The position numbers and the translations under genes are program-made. Positions 33,935 to 42,622 of a DNA stretch of 64,000 nucleotides are shown piece after piece. How positions within the stretch are numbered: the first letter of the stretch is position 1; each line of letters opens with the position of its first letter. The notes beneath the pieces were generated by a model that did not search any database, had not been told where the DNA came from, and saw only the letters and a program-made list of their open reading frames with translations. Source of the stretch: Sulfurimonas sp. (GTDB lineage Bacteria > Campylobacterota > Campylobacteria > Campylobacterales > Sulfurimonadaceae). The stretch lies in assembly GCA_028684815.1 (NCBI GenBank), contig JAQUFE010000007.1, positions 1 to 64,000 on the forward strand, given 5' to 3'.

Positions 33935-34564
33935 TTAATCTATGTACTCTACCACTTCATCAAACTTAAGTCTTTGCTGAGAAGATTGCTCATTTACTCT
34001 ATAACCTAAAGGAAGAAGCATAGAGAGTCTAAACTTACTCTTGTCAAGAGCTAAAATAGTCTCAACTCCATCTTTATCATAACCCTCTATAGGACAAGAA
34101 TCAACACCTTTAACGGCTGCTGCACTCATCATATTTGCAGCTGCAAATATAGTCTGCTTAGCAGTCCAAGCGTAGATATTTTCATCACTACTCAGTGTAT
34201 CTTTTAAATGATTTCTATAAAGATTGATATAAAACTCCAACTTATCTTCTGGCATCTCTCGTCTTGCAAATCTTTTTTTTGGAATACCAGACTCTACTTT
34301 TACACTCTCGATGCCAGCTAAAATGACTATAAGATGCGAACAAGAAGTTATCTGAACTTGATCCCAACAATGTGGTCTTAGCTTTGCTTTTAGTTCTTCG
34401 TTTGTTATAACTAAAAACTTCCAAGGCTCCATACCAAAAGAGGATGGAGCACGTCTTGCAGCATCTAGTATAAACTCTAAATCTTTTTGCGGTATCTTTT
34501 TTGATTCATCAAAAACTTTACAAGCGTGCCTAAACTCTAATGTCTCTTCAAATGTTTTATCCAT
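33935..34564 (-). CDS. NAD(P)H-dependent FMN nitroreductase
   Basis: The 209-aa product is of the nitroreductase fold, which binds FMN and reduces nitro compounds or quinones. Typical motifs are RRAPSSFGMEPWKFLVI and AAAVKGVDSCPIEGYD, with LPLGYRV near the end. Members in this phylum include RdxA and FrxA. It lies 15 bp after the quinone reductase gene, so the two flavin reductases are co-transcribed. Confidence 0.88.
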   Translation of the reverse strand: MDKTFEETLEFRHACKVFDESKKIPQKDLEFILDAARRAPSSFGMEPWKFLVITNEELKAKLRPHCWDQVQITSCSHLIVILAGIESVKVESGIPKKRFARREMPEDKLEFYINLYRNHLKDTLSSDENIYAWTAKQTIFAAANMMSAAAVKGVDSCPIEGYDKDGVETILALDKSKFRLSMLLPLGYRVNEQSSQQRLKFDEVVEYID

Positions 34565-34579
34565 ATATTCTCCTACTGT

Positions 34580-35170
34580 TTATATAAAATTTTTCTCTAA
34601 TACTTTTTTAAAGTTTTCTAATTCAGCATCCATATTTAAATCACCTTTATATACATCGTGAATGGAATATGTTTCTAGAGGATTTGCTCCACAAAACTGA
34701 AATGTTTTATGCGTAGCTACATTTGCTTCATCTAGTGATAAACCTTCAAAGAAACCATCTTTGTTAGAAAATTCACTAGTAGGACAGTTATAAGTGAGCG
34801 ATAGCATATAGCTCTTATCTTGCATCAAACCTCCACTACCATAGCATTTTGTTGCATCACTTCTACTCCTACCATCATTTATGTATATACCATTATTAGC
34901 ACCAGCAGAAAAAACTTCATCTATATATTTTTTTGTAATCCAAGGAACACCCATCCAGTAAATGGGGTGTTGAAACACTATATAGTCAGCCCAAACAAAT
35001 TTTTCAACCTCTTGCTTTACATCATAATCGCTCTCAACAACACTATGTTTTACAAGAAAACCATTTTTCTCAAAAAATTCAGTTGCAGAGTCTATGTATA
35101 TCTTTGTAAGCTTACCCTCAGCCACTTTTTCATATCTTTGATGCCCGTTTATTATTAGTACTTTTTTCAT
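34580..35170 (-). CDS. mdaB: NAD(P)H quinone reductase, MdaB-like
   Basis: The 196-aa product has the flavodoxin-like fold of the modulator of drug activity B family, which reduces quinones by two electrons and protects against oxidants. Motifs are VLIINGHQRY, then WADYIVFQHPIYWMGVPWIT and KKYIDEVFSAG. Four bases overlap with uvrA upstream, then the nitroreductase follows. Confidence 0.85.
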   Translation of the reverse strand: MKKVLIINGHQRYEKVAEGKLTKIYIDSATEFFEKNGFLVKHSVVESDYDVKQEVEKFVWADYIVFQHPIYWMGVPWITKKYIDEVFSAGANNGIYINDGRSRSDATKCYGSGGLMQDKSYMLSLTYNCPTSEFSNKDGFFEGLSLDEANVATHKTFQFCGANPLETYSIHDVYKGDLNMDAELENFKKVLEKNFI

Positions 35171-38001
35171 GAGTCCTCCTTATTTGCACTTAACTCTTTT
35201 ATCAAATACTCAGCCGTATAACTTTTGGTTTTTTTATAGTTTTTAATCAAATCCTCTGGGGAACCCTCTGCGATGATAAGTCCACCGCCTGAGCCTCCCT
35301 CTGGACCCATATCTATAATCCAGTCAGCATTCTTAATCATATCTAAATTGTGTTCTATAATCAAAACACTGTTTCCAAGCTCTACAAAGTGATGTAAAAC
35401 TTTTGTAAGTCTATCCACATCTGCAAAGTGAAGCCCTGTTGTAGGTTCATCTAAGATGTAGAGTGTTTTACCTGTATCTTTACGACTAAGCTCTTTACTT
35501 AGTTTTATCCTTTGAGCCTCTCCACCTGAGAGCGTTACTGCATTTTGTCCCAGTGTTATGTAACCTAGTCCTACATCAACTAGAGTTTGCATCTTTTGAT
35601 GGATTTTTGGAATGGGTTTAAAAAACTCAAAAGCTTCATCAACGCTCATGTTAAGAACATCAGAGATAGTTTTGCCTTTGTAAAGGACTTCTAGTGTCTG
35701 CTGATTATATCTTGTACCATGACAAGTATCACACTTCACCATGATGTCTGGCAAAAAGTGCATCTCTATCTTTATCTCGCCCTCACCTTGACACTTCTCG
35801 CATCTGCCACCCTTAACATTAAAGCTAAATCTTGAAGTGGTATATCCTCTTATTTGTGACTCTTTTGTTTGCGAAAAAAGGTTTCTTATCTCATCCATTA
35901 CACCTGTGTAAGTTGCTGGATTTGACCTTGGAGTTCGCCCTATTGGACTTTGATCAAGGTATATAACCTTATCAACATGCTCTAACCCTGTAATCTCAAC
36001 ACCTGCAACTTTGTTAACTTTTCTAGCATGATTTAAAAGCTCCCTTGCAGTTGGAAGCAGAGTTTGAAGCATAAGTGAACTCTTTCCACTTCCACTCACA
36101 CCTGTTATACAAACAAAGTTATTTAGTGGAATCTTCGCACTTAGATCTTTGATGTTATTTAGAGTTACATTTTTTATTTCTATAAACTTATCTTGAGGTC
36201 GTCTATGGAAGTACTCTATTTTTTTTCTTCCATAGAGGTAGTCTGAAGTAAGAGTATCGGCAGCTCTAAGTTTATCTAGCGTTCCACTAAAAACAACCTC
36301 TCCACCAAACTTTCCAGCCCCAGGACCAATATCTACAATATAGTCAGCATTTTCAATCGTCTCTTTATCATGCTCAACAACTATAACACTATTACCTTTT
36401 TCTTGAAGACTTCTTAGTGTACGGATGAGTTTTTTTGTATCTCTCTCATGGAGTCCAATACTTGGCTCATCTAAGACATATAAAACCCCTGTTAGACCAC
36501 TTCCTATCTGAGATGCGATACGAATCCTTTGAGCCTCTCCACCACTTATTGTCCTTGCATCTCGTCCTAGCGTTATATAGCCAAGTCCAACATCGTGTAA
36601 AAAGTAGAGTCTCTCTCTTATCTCATTTAGTATAGGCTGTGCTACTTGTGTGTTTTGAGCATTAAAGTACTCAAAGTTTTTACTATCTGCAAACCACTCA
36701 TAGGTTTTAGAGATGGGCATATCTAAAATCTCTGCAATGCCTTTATTGCCTACTCTAACGGCTAAAGACTCTCTTTTTAATCTATGAGAGTTACAGATAT
36801 TACAAGTCTTCTCACTCATATAATCTGCTAACTCTTTTTCATCTTTGAACATATCATAAGCTATTTTTACGATACCCGGCCACATTCTCTTTACTGGATG
36901 ATTTTTCCAAAGAAAGGTAACTTCTTCTATTCCACCATGAAGTATCGCTTTTTTCTGATGTTCTGGAAGCTCTGAATATGGAATCGTTACATCTATCTCA
37001 TTTTGTTCACAAAAGCCTTTTAAAAATGTAAAGTAGTAACCCTTGTTAAAGCCATAGACTATTTTTACAGCCCCTTTTTCAACTGAGAGGTCAATGTCTA
37101 TGATTTTTTCATAATCAAGTGCATAGCGAAGTCCCAAACCATCGCACTCACTACAAGCACCTTTTGGCGAGTTAAAAGAGAATGAGAGTGGCTCAAGTGG
37201 GTCAAAACTTATCTTACAATCAAAACAAGCGTTATGCTCACTATAGTGGATATTGCTATGCTTTAAACCAAGTTCTTCGTGGTTTAGTATATCAATCTCA
37301 AGTTCTCCATAACTCTCTTTTAGAGCCTTCTCAACATCAGATGCTATTCTCTCTTTGTTCTCAGCTTTTACCACCACTCTATCTATAACAACTTTGATGG
37401 TGTGTTTTTTAGTTTTACTAAGTTCTATCTCTTCATCGAGTCTTACCATCACACCATCTATCATAGCTCTTACATAACCTTTGTGAACTAAAGATTCAAG
37501 CAAATCAGCGTATGAACCTTTTTTCTCACGAACAAGAGGAGCTAAAAGTGCTAGTTTTGCGCCCTCTGGAAGCTTTGCAACTTCAGCTATGATATCTGCT
37601 GCTGACATTTGTGAGATAACTTTTTGGCATTTATGGCAGTGTTGCACACCAACTCTTGCATATAAAAGTCTAAAATAGTCATAAATCTCTGTAATTGTCC
37701 CAACAGTTGAGCGAGGATTTTTAGAAGTTGTTTTTTGATCTATCGCAATAGCTGGAGTTAATCCTTCTATCTTGTCAACATCAGGTTTTCCAACACGGTC
37801 TAAAAACTGTCTTGCATAAGATGACAAAGACTCCATATATCTTCTTTGTCCCTCAGCATAGAGTGTATCAAAGGCTAGAGTTGACTTACCACTTCCACTA
37901 ATACCAGTCATTACCACAAGGGAATTTTTTGGGATTTGTAAGTTAATATTTTTTAAATTATTCTCTCTCGCACCAGTTATTGTAATATAATCTTTTTTCA
38001 T
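35167..38001 (-). CDS. uvrA: Excinuclease ABC subunit A
   Basis: UvrA finds DNA damage for nucleotide excision repair. The 944-aa product has two ABC ATPase units (Walker A GISGSGKSTLAFDTLY near the N-terminus and GVSGSGKSSLMLQTLL in the second half; signatures TISGGEAQRI and TLSGGEAQRI). Zinc-finger pairs include CFDCKISF...CSECDGLG and CEKCQGEGEI...CDTCHGT. Full length. It follows the TauE gene by 9 bp and overlaps mdaB by 4. Confidence 0.97.
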   Translation of the reverse strand: MKKDYITITGARENNLKNINLQIPKNSLVVMTGISGSGKSTLAFDTLYAEGQRRYMESLSSYARQFLDRVGKPDVDKIEGLTPAIAIDQKTTSKNPRSTVGTITEIYDYFRLLYARVGVQHCHKCQKVISQMSAADIIAEVAKLPEGAKLALLAPLVREKKGSYADLLESLVHKGYVRAMIDGVMVRLDEEIELSKTKKHTIKVVIDRVVVKAENKERIASDVEKALKESYGELEIDILNHEELGLKHSNIHYSEHNACFDCKISFDPLEPLSFSFNSPKGACSECDGLGLRYALDYEKIIDIDLSVEKGAVKIVYGFNKGYYFTFLKGFCEQNEIDVTIPYSELPEHQKKAILHGGIEEVTFLWKNHPVKRMWPGIVKIAYDMFKDEKELADYMSEKTCNICNSHRLKRESLAVRVGNKGIAEILDMPISKTYEWFADSKNFEYFNAQNTQVAQPILNEIRERLYFLHDVGLGYITLGRDARTISGGEAQRIRIASQIGSGLTGVLYVLDEPSIGLHERDTKKLIRTLRSLQEKGNSVIVVEHDKETIENADYIVDIGPGAGKFGGEVVFSGTLDKLRAADTLTSDYLYGRKKIEYFHRRPQDKFIEIKNVTLNNIKDLSAKIPLNNFVCITGVSGSGKSSLMLQTLLPTARELLNHARKVNKVAGVEITGLEHVDKVIYLDQSPIGRTPRSNPATYTGVMDEIRNLFSQTKESQIRGYTTSRFSFNVKGGRCEKCQGEGEIKIEMHFLPDIMVKCDTCHGTRYNQQTLEVLYKGKTISDVLNMSVDEAFEFFKPIPKIHQKMQTLVDVGLGYITLGQNAVTLSGGEAQRIKLSKELSRKDTGKTLYILDEPTTGLHFADVDRLTKVLHHFVELGNSVLIIEHNLDMIKNADWIIDMGPEGGSGGGLIIAEGSPEDLIKNYKKTKSYTAEYLIKELSANKEDS

Positions 38002-38010
38002 TTTAAATTC

Positions 38011-38742
38011 CTAAGTAAAAATTCTTTGTATTAAATATGCCACAACTAAAAAGTAAAAAATAACAAGAAGTCTTTTTTGCAGCACAATGTCTACTCTATC
38101 TTTTAAATGGATGCCAAGATAGACTCCAAATAGAGATGCCAAGCCTATTATTATTCCTGTCTCAAAATTAACATGCCCTATTTTTGCATGAGATATAAGC
38201 CCTGCAATAGATGAAAAAACCACAAAAAACAGGCCAGCAGATATGGCTTTTTTTAGTGGTACATGTAAAAAACCTACTAAGATGGGAACGAGCAAGATAC
38301 TGCCACCAACTCCAATAGTCATACTAATCGCGCCCAAAACAAAGCCTATAACAAAGAGCCAAGCCTTGCTTATCTCTTTTTGTTGTAGCCCTGCTTTTGT
38401 CTTGATAAAGAGTCTCAAAAGTGCAAAAACGGCAAAGGCTAAAAATATCAGCTCTAAAGCTAAATCACTAAAGCTAGATGCGATATTTCCACTTAGTAAA
38501 GCTCCAATAAATCCACCAACGCCAATGATGCCAATCATTGTGGCATCTAGTGTACCTTTTTTATGATTTAGATAACTCCCATAAACAGAACTAAAAACCA
38601 TTTGGACTACTGCTATGCCTATAGCCTCTTTTATCTCATAGCCTAGAATCAACAGAAGTGGCACTAAAATAGTCCCGCCACCTATGCCAAAAAAACCAGA
38701 GAGAACTCCAACAGTAGCGCCAAGAAATATCAATTCAATCAT
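38011..38742 (-). CDS. Sulfite exporter TauE/SafE family membrane protein
   Basis: The 243-aa product has about seven to eight membrane helices in two repeats, each opening with a Gly-rich stretch (GVLSGFFGIGGGTILVPLLL and SMTIGVGGSILLVPILVG). The family exports sulfite, sulfoacetate or other organosulfur anions; the substrate is not known here. It leads the run TauE-uvrA-mdaB-nitroreductase-lipoprotein. Confidence 0.88.
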   Translation of the reverse strand: MIELIFLGATVGVLSGFFGIGGGTILVPLLLILGYEIKEAIGIAVVQMVFSSVYGSYLNHKKGTLDATMIGIIGVGGFIGALLSGNIASSFSDLALELIFLAFAVFALLRLFIKTKAGLQQKEISKAWLFVIGFVLGAISMTIGVGGSILLVPILVGFLHVPLKKAISAGLFFVVFSSIAGLISHAKIGHVNFETGIIIGLASLFGVYLGIHLKDRVDIVLQKRLLVIFYFLVVAYLIQRIFT

Positions 38743-38766
38743 TAATCGCCATCAAACTTTTTGCGA

Positions 38767-38772
38767 ATTATA
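38767..38772 (-). promoter_or_regulatory. -10 box of the TauE-uvrA run
   Basis: TATAAT on the minus strand 25 bp upstream of the TauE start. Confidence 0.6.
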
Positions 38773-38837
38773 CATACTATAGGCTTTATCATTGTTTTAT
38801 TCTAAAGAGTTTAATTTTGCTTTGAGATTGGATGAAG

Positions 38838-38843
38838 TATAAT
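38838..38843 (+). promoter_or_regulatory. -10 box of the CheX-like/fliN/fliO run
   Basis: TATAAT about 20 bp upstream of the start at 38865. It looks like a housekeeping promoter; I see no sigma-54 or sigma-28 type sequence in front of this flagellar run. Confidence 0.6.
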
Positions 38844-38864
38844 CAAGTTTAATAAAGGGCACAA

Positions 38865-39293
38865 ATGTTAAAAACTATAATTCGAGCTTCAGAAAATTTT
38901 TGTATTCATCAAATCCGCGTCTCTCACAGCATTAGTGATATCATAAACAAGAAGAGAACACTTATTGCTTACATAGACATACAAACAATAGAACCTAAAA
39001 AGTTCAGAATATACTTAGCATCTGACTTAGGGTTTATGCAGAAGATTTCAAAAGTTTTTTTAGAAGAAGATGAGAGTGATGAAGAGACACTTATAGACAT
39101 GACATTAGAGACTACAAATCTTATCATAGGAAGTGCTAAAGTTCTAGCTCAAAGCACTGGTGACTCTTTCACTATTGCGACACCTTGTTTTGAAAAAATA
39201 GACATTTTTGATTTTGATTTTGATGATGCAAAGAGCATTAAGATAGATGATGATGAGATGGTAATAGCCATCAAGGAGATACAAATTGGCTAA
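38865..39293 (+). CDS. CheX-like protein
   Basis: The 142-aa product resembles the CheC/CheX/FliY phosphatase family. The segment LIDMTLETTNLIIGSAK carries the E-x2-N spacing seen on the active helix of these CheY-P phosphatases, and a duplicate-like strand arrangement surrounds it. It overlaps fliN by 8 bp in another frame. FliN-family proteins and CheC-like phosphatases are fused in FliY of other bacteria, so a split form next to fliN makes sense. Phosphatase activity is inference. Confidence 0.65.
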   Translation: MLKTIIRASENFCIHQIRVSHSISDIINKKRTLIAYIDIQTIEPKKFRIYLASDLGFMQKISKVFLEEDESDEETLIDMTLETTNLIIGSAKVLAQSTGDSFTIATPCFEKIDIFDFDFDDAKSIKIDDDEMVIAIKEIQIG

Positions 39294-39627
39294 AAAAAGT
39301 AAATACTATTATGGAGAGACTCAACCTCCTTATAATGCAGATAAAGAACTATCATGGATGAATTATGGTGGCCTTTTAGATATGGAAGTAGAGTTCGTAG
39401 CTGATTTAGGTGAGACAGAAAAAACTATAGCTGAGATATTAGACCTTAAAAAAGATGCTATTATCGACCTTAAAAAACCAGCTGGAGAGAGTGTTGAGAC
39501 CTATGTAAATGGTCGCATCTTGGGCAAGGGTGAAGTTATGGTTTATGAAAAAAACCTCGCTATTCGTATAAATGAGATACTAGATTCAAGCGCAGTTTTA
39601 TACCATCTTTCTAAAGAGAGACTATGA
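39286..39627 (+). CDS. fliN: Flagellar motor switch protein FliN
   Basis: FliN is part of the C-ring and controls rotation direction and export. The 113-aa product has the SpoA domain: MEVEFVADLGETEKTIAEIL, then IDLKKPAGESVETYVNG, and GKGEVMVYEKNLAIRINEIL. Its N-terminus of about 30 residues is short. It overlaps the fliO start by 4 bp. Confidence 0.93.
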   Translation: MAKKSKYYYGETQPPYNADKELSWMNYGGLLDMEVEFVADLGETEKTIAEILDLKKDAIIDLKKPAGESVETYVNGRILGKGEVMVYEKNLAIRINEILDSSAVLYHLSKERL

Positions 39628-40508
39628 TTAGATTTCTACTTATCGCCCTCCTTCCTCTAGTTTTAAACGCATCAAAAATTTTAAGCTATAACATCTACGA
39701 CAGAACGGATAGAGCAGATGTTATGATAACTTTTGACACTCCTTATGAGGGCAAAATAAAACAGAGTATCTCGAACTCTATCATCACCATAAAACTAACA
39801 GATGCGAACATAGAATCAGTTAAGACAAAAAAACTCTCTTCAAAGTTTTTACACTCCATTAGCATAACACCAATGTCAGGATATATCCAGATAGTAGCAG
39901 CAGTAGCTCCATCAGTAGAGTTACAGGCATCTAAAACTTCTGATGCTTATGGACTTAGACTAAGATTTCATATAAATACCCCAACAACAGCAACATCTCC
40001 TCAAACTAAAGCACAAACTCCATCCAGCAACCCTTTAGTAAATTTGCCGACTAAAGATGATTCTGGTATGTCACAAAGCTACTATATAGTTGTAGCTATC
40101 TTAATTATAGGCATTGTTATTTTATTCTATCTAAAGAGAAAAATTGCACCAAAAGATATAAAAGCAAATAAGTGGTCATATAACTCTTCAACACAAAACA
40201 ATACTCAGATGCAGCAATCACAAAAACTAGGGGATAATGTCTCTATTAGATTTCAAAAAAATATTGACAGATCAAGCAGTGTAGTGATGCTTGACTTTGG
40301 CGAGCAAAGTTATTTGGTACTTATGGGTTCAAACAATATTTTACTTGATAAGTTTACAGATAACAGACCAGCTACACAGGATGAGTTTGAATCAATTCTA
40401 CGAAATAGACAAGAGGATTTGGATAAACTTATAAATCCAAGAAAAGAGGATAAAGAGCCTTTACAAGCATATAAAGAGAGAGCCGCTTCTATCTCTTACG
40501 AAGCATAA
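39624..40508 (+). CDS. fliO: Flagellar export protein FliO, with large periplasmic domain
   Basis: The 294-aa product has a signal peptide, a periplasmic beta-rich AMIN-like domain (about 18-120), a Thr/Pro/Ser linker, one transmembrane helix (about 152-174), and a cytoplasmic domain. In the latter, SSSVVMLDFGEQSYLVLMGS followed by NNILLDKF matches the FliO pattern. FliO helps assemble the FliP-FliR core of the export gate. I recall that H. pylori FliO also has an enlarged periplasmic part and is next to fliN. Convergent with the gene at 40516. Confidence 0.75.
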   Translation: MIRFLLIALLPLVLNASKILSYNIYDRTDRADVMITFDTPYEGKIKQSISNSIITIKLTDANIESVKTKKLSSKFLHSISITPMSGYIQIVAAVAPSVELQASKTSDAYGLRLRFHINTPTTATSPQTKAQTPSSNPLVNLPTKDDSGMSQSYYIVVAILIIGIVILFYLKRKIAPKDIKANKWSYNSSTQNNTQMQQSQKLGDNVSIRFQKNIDRSSSVVMLDFGEQSYLVLMGSNNILLDKFTDNRPATQDEFESILRNRQEDLDKLINPRKEDKEPLQAYKERAASISYEA

Positions 40509-40515
40509 CAGGTAG

Positions 40516-41658
40516 TTACTTTTTCAAGCCCTGTTCAAATTTTGATCTTAAGAGTTTTTTGATACTCTTTAGGCTTGCCATGCTCAGCTTGTAACTATCA
40601 TCCATCATTTTATTTATATGAAAGACCTCTGTTACAGTTATACCGTATGGATCTTTTTTCTCCTTAATGACCTTATGGGCGTCACTAAAAGAGTATAGAT
40701 AGAGGTTTTTTCGATTTCTTTGTAAGTAGTATGTTAGAACTATCTCATCACTATATTTTTTCTCTATAGCTACTATAACTCTTTGATCCTCTTGGTACTC
40801 CCCCTCTAATCCTAAAAGTTCTATTGCATCTGCTATATCTATATAACCTATATAAAATTTATTGTATAAATCAAGATATCTTTGTACGGTATCTTTATAC
40901 AAAAAATTCATATCTAATGTAAACTTTTTATGAGCTCTGAGTGTCTTTGTAAGCCATGACATAGTGTTGTAGTATCGAAATTGGTAGAGCTTAAGAGAGT
41001 GTGCTTCAATCATCTTTGTAGAGCAGACTCTTGAGATAGGAGCTAACTCTCTAGAATCTGGATTTTTGATGTACTCTAGTACATCTTTTGCTGTAAACTC
41101 TTTTGTAAACCAAACTGTACAATAGTCTGGGAACTGTCTAGTTCCTGTTGCACCCTCATTTAAAATGATGAGCGCCTTTATCTCATAGTCTGGAAAAATT
41201 ATCTCTAGGAGTGCTTTTTTCTTTCTAAGTCTTTTTCTTAATTTCATTACAGATTTTACAAGAGTCATCTCTACAAAATATAGCTCTCTATCTTTTGTAA
41301 TAAACATAGCATCAAATTCGCTAATCTCTCTACTCTTTGTTCTATAAACAATCTGTTGCTTTTCACTTATGGAGAGAGTATTTGCATGTGCTTTTTGCCT
41401 TCTTTGATGAAAGCCCTTAAGTATAAACTTATCTATATTGTCATTTTCTTCTGCATATCTTAGGAGTTTTTCATATATAAAGTTTTCAAAAACTTCACCT
41501 TCAAATGAGCGAAATGAACTCAAATATAGAGTATCATCTTCATCAACTCCTTCATCAATGAGTGAGAGTAAATGGTTGACATTGTAGTCATAGTGAAATA
41601 TATTATCACCTATGTCAATGTCATCTAATTTTCTTATCGACTTGCTTATCTCTAACAT
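40516..41658 (-). CDS. Hypothetical protein with PD-(D/E)XK-nuclease-like N-terminal half
   Basis: Not recognised as a named family. The 380-aa product has no membrane helix. Residues 50-140 resemble the PD-(D/E)XK core: SFEGEVFENFIYEKLLRY (helix with Glu55), then REISEFDAMFI (Asp116), then ELYFVEMTLVKS (Glu130-x-Thr132). The usual catalytic Lys of E-x-K is replaced by Thr, although Lys135 is close. The C-terminal half (about 200-380) is helical and basic. It is the last gene of a seven-gene run and follows dusB by 10 bp. A nucleic-acid role is inference. Confidence 0.7.
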   Translation of the reverse strand: MLEISKSIRKLDDIDIGDNIFHYDYNVNHLLSLIDEGVDEDDTLYLSSFRSFEGEVFENFIYEKLLRYAEENDNIDKFILKGFHQRRQKAHANTLSISEKQQIVYRTKSREISEFDAMFITKDRELYFVEMTLVKSVMKLRKRLRKKKALLEIIFPDYEIKALIILNEGATGTRQFPDYCTVWFTKEFTAKDVLEYIKNPDSRELAPISRVCSTKMIEAHSLKLYQFRYYNTMSWLTKTLRAHKKFTLDMNFLYKDTVQRYLDLYNKFYIGYIDIADAIELLGLEGEYQEDQRVIVAIEKKYSDEIVLTYYLQRNRKNLYLYSFSDAHKVIKEKKDPYGITVTEVFHINKMMDDSYKLSMASLKSIKKLLRSKFEQGLKK

Positions 41659-41668
41659 ATATAAACCA

Positions 41669-42622
41669 TTAAGTTACCTGTTGATTGTTTTTAAAAAAAT
41701 CATCTAAAACATCACGATACTCACTAATGTCAGATATATTATTTACACTATTTCTTAATACTGAAGCACCTTGATAGCCTTTTGAGTATGTGTGTGTATG
41801 TTTTCTAAACATAGCAACACCGTGGCTTCCATAAAACTCTATCATCTTATCAAAATGTTCCATGATAATCTCATGCTTGATGCTACTATCTATATTTTTA
41901 CTTCCAGACTTTAGTTGATGAAAAAGCCATGGAGCACCGATCGCACCGCGACCTATCATAACACCATCACACCCTGTATGCTCTAACACCCACTTAGCTT
42001 TTTCATACGAGTCAATATCACCATTTGCTATGACTGGGATAGAGAGAGCCTCTTTTATCTCTTTAATAGCATCATAATCAACCTCAGACTTAAACTTCCC
42101 AGCTCTAGTTCTACCATGAACTGCTATAAAGTCGGCACCACTTGCCTCAACCATTTTTGCTATCTCTATATGGTTTTTCTTCTCAAAGCCTAGTCTTATT
42201 TTAACACTTGTTAGGCTCTTATTTGAAGTCTCTTTCATGGTTTTTATAATCTCACCCATAAGAGGAAGATTTAAAAGCAGAGAACTTCCACTACCATGAC
42301 CTACAACTTTAGGAACAGGGCAACCGCAATTTAAGTCTAGTATATCTATACCATCTTGCTCATTTAAAATCTCAACTGCAGATCTTACAACATCTACATC
42401 TGAGCCTGAGATTTGAACTGAGTAAGGGTCTTCAATGCTTGCTTTTTGAAGCATATGAAGTGTTTTTTGCGAACCATGGCTAAGTGCATTTGAGCTTATC
42501 ATCTCACTTACAGTAAGATCCGCTCCAAATTTTTTTGCAACACTTCTAAAAGGTAGGTCAGTATATCCAGCCAAAGGGGCTAGAACGTAGATAGGTTTAG
42601 CAAAGGATAGTTTATTAAGCAT
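41669..42622 (-). CDS. dusB: tRNA-dihydrouridine synthase
   Basis: Dus enzymes reduce uridines in the D-loop of tRNA with FMN and NADPH. The 317-aa product has LAPLAGYTDLPFR at the N-terminus, the catalytic Cys in LNCGCPVPKVVGHGSGSSLL, HGRTRAGKFKSEVDY and GVMIGRGAIGAPWLF. These fit the DusB-type barrel. The start overlaps the stop of the upstream membrane protein gene. The C-terminal helical domain is shorter than in E. coli. Confidence 0.93.
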   Translation of the reverse strand: MLNKLSFAKPIYVLAPLAGYTDLPFRSVAKKFGADLTVSEMISSNALSHGSQKTLHMLQKASIEDPYSVQISGSDVDVVRSAVEILNEQDGIDILDLNCGCPVPKVVGHGSGSSLLLNLPLMGEIIKTMKETSNKSLTSVKIRLGFEKKNHIEIAKMVEASGADFIAVHGRTRAGKFKSEVDYDAIKEIKEALSIPVIANGDIDSYEKAKWVLEHTGCDGVMIGRGAIGAPWLFHQLKSGSKNIDSSIKHEIIMEHFDKMIEFYGSHGVAMFRKHTHTYSKGYQGASVLRNSVNNISDISEYRDVLDDFFKNNQQVT

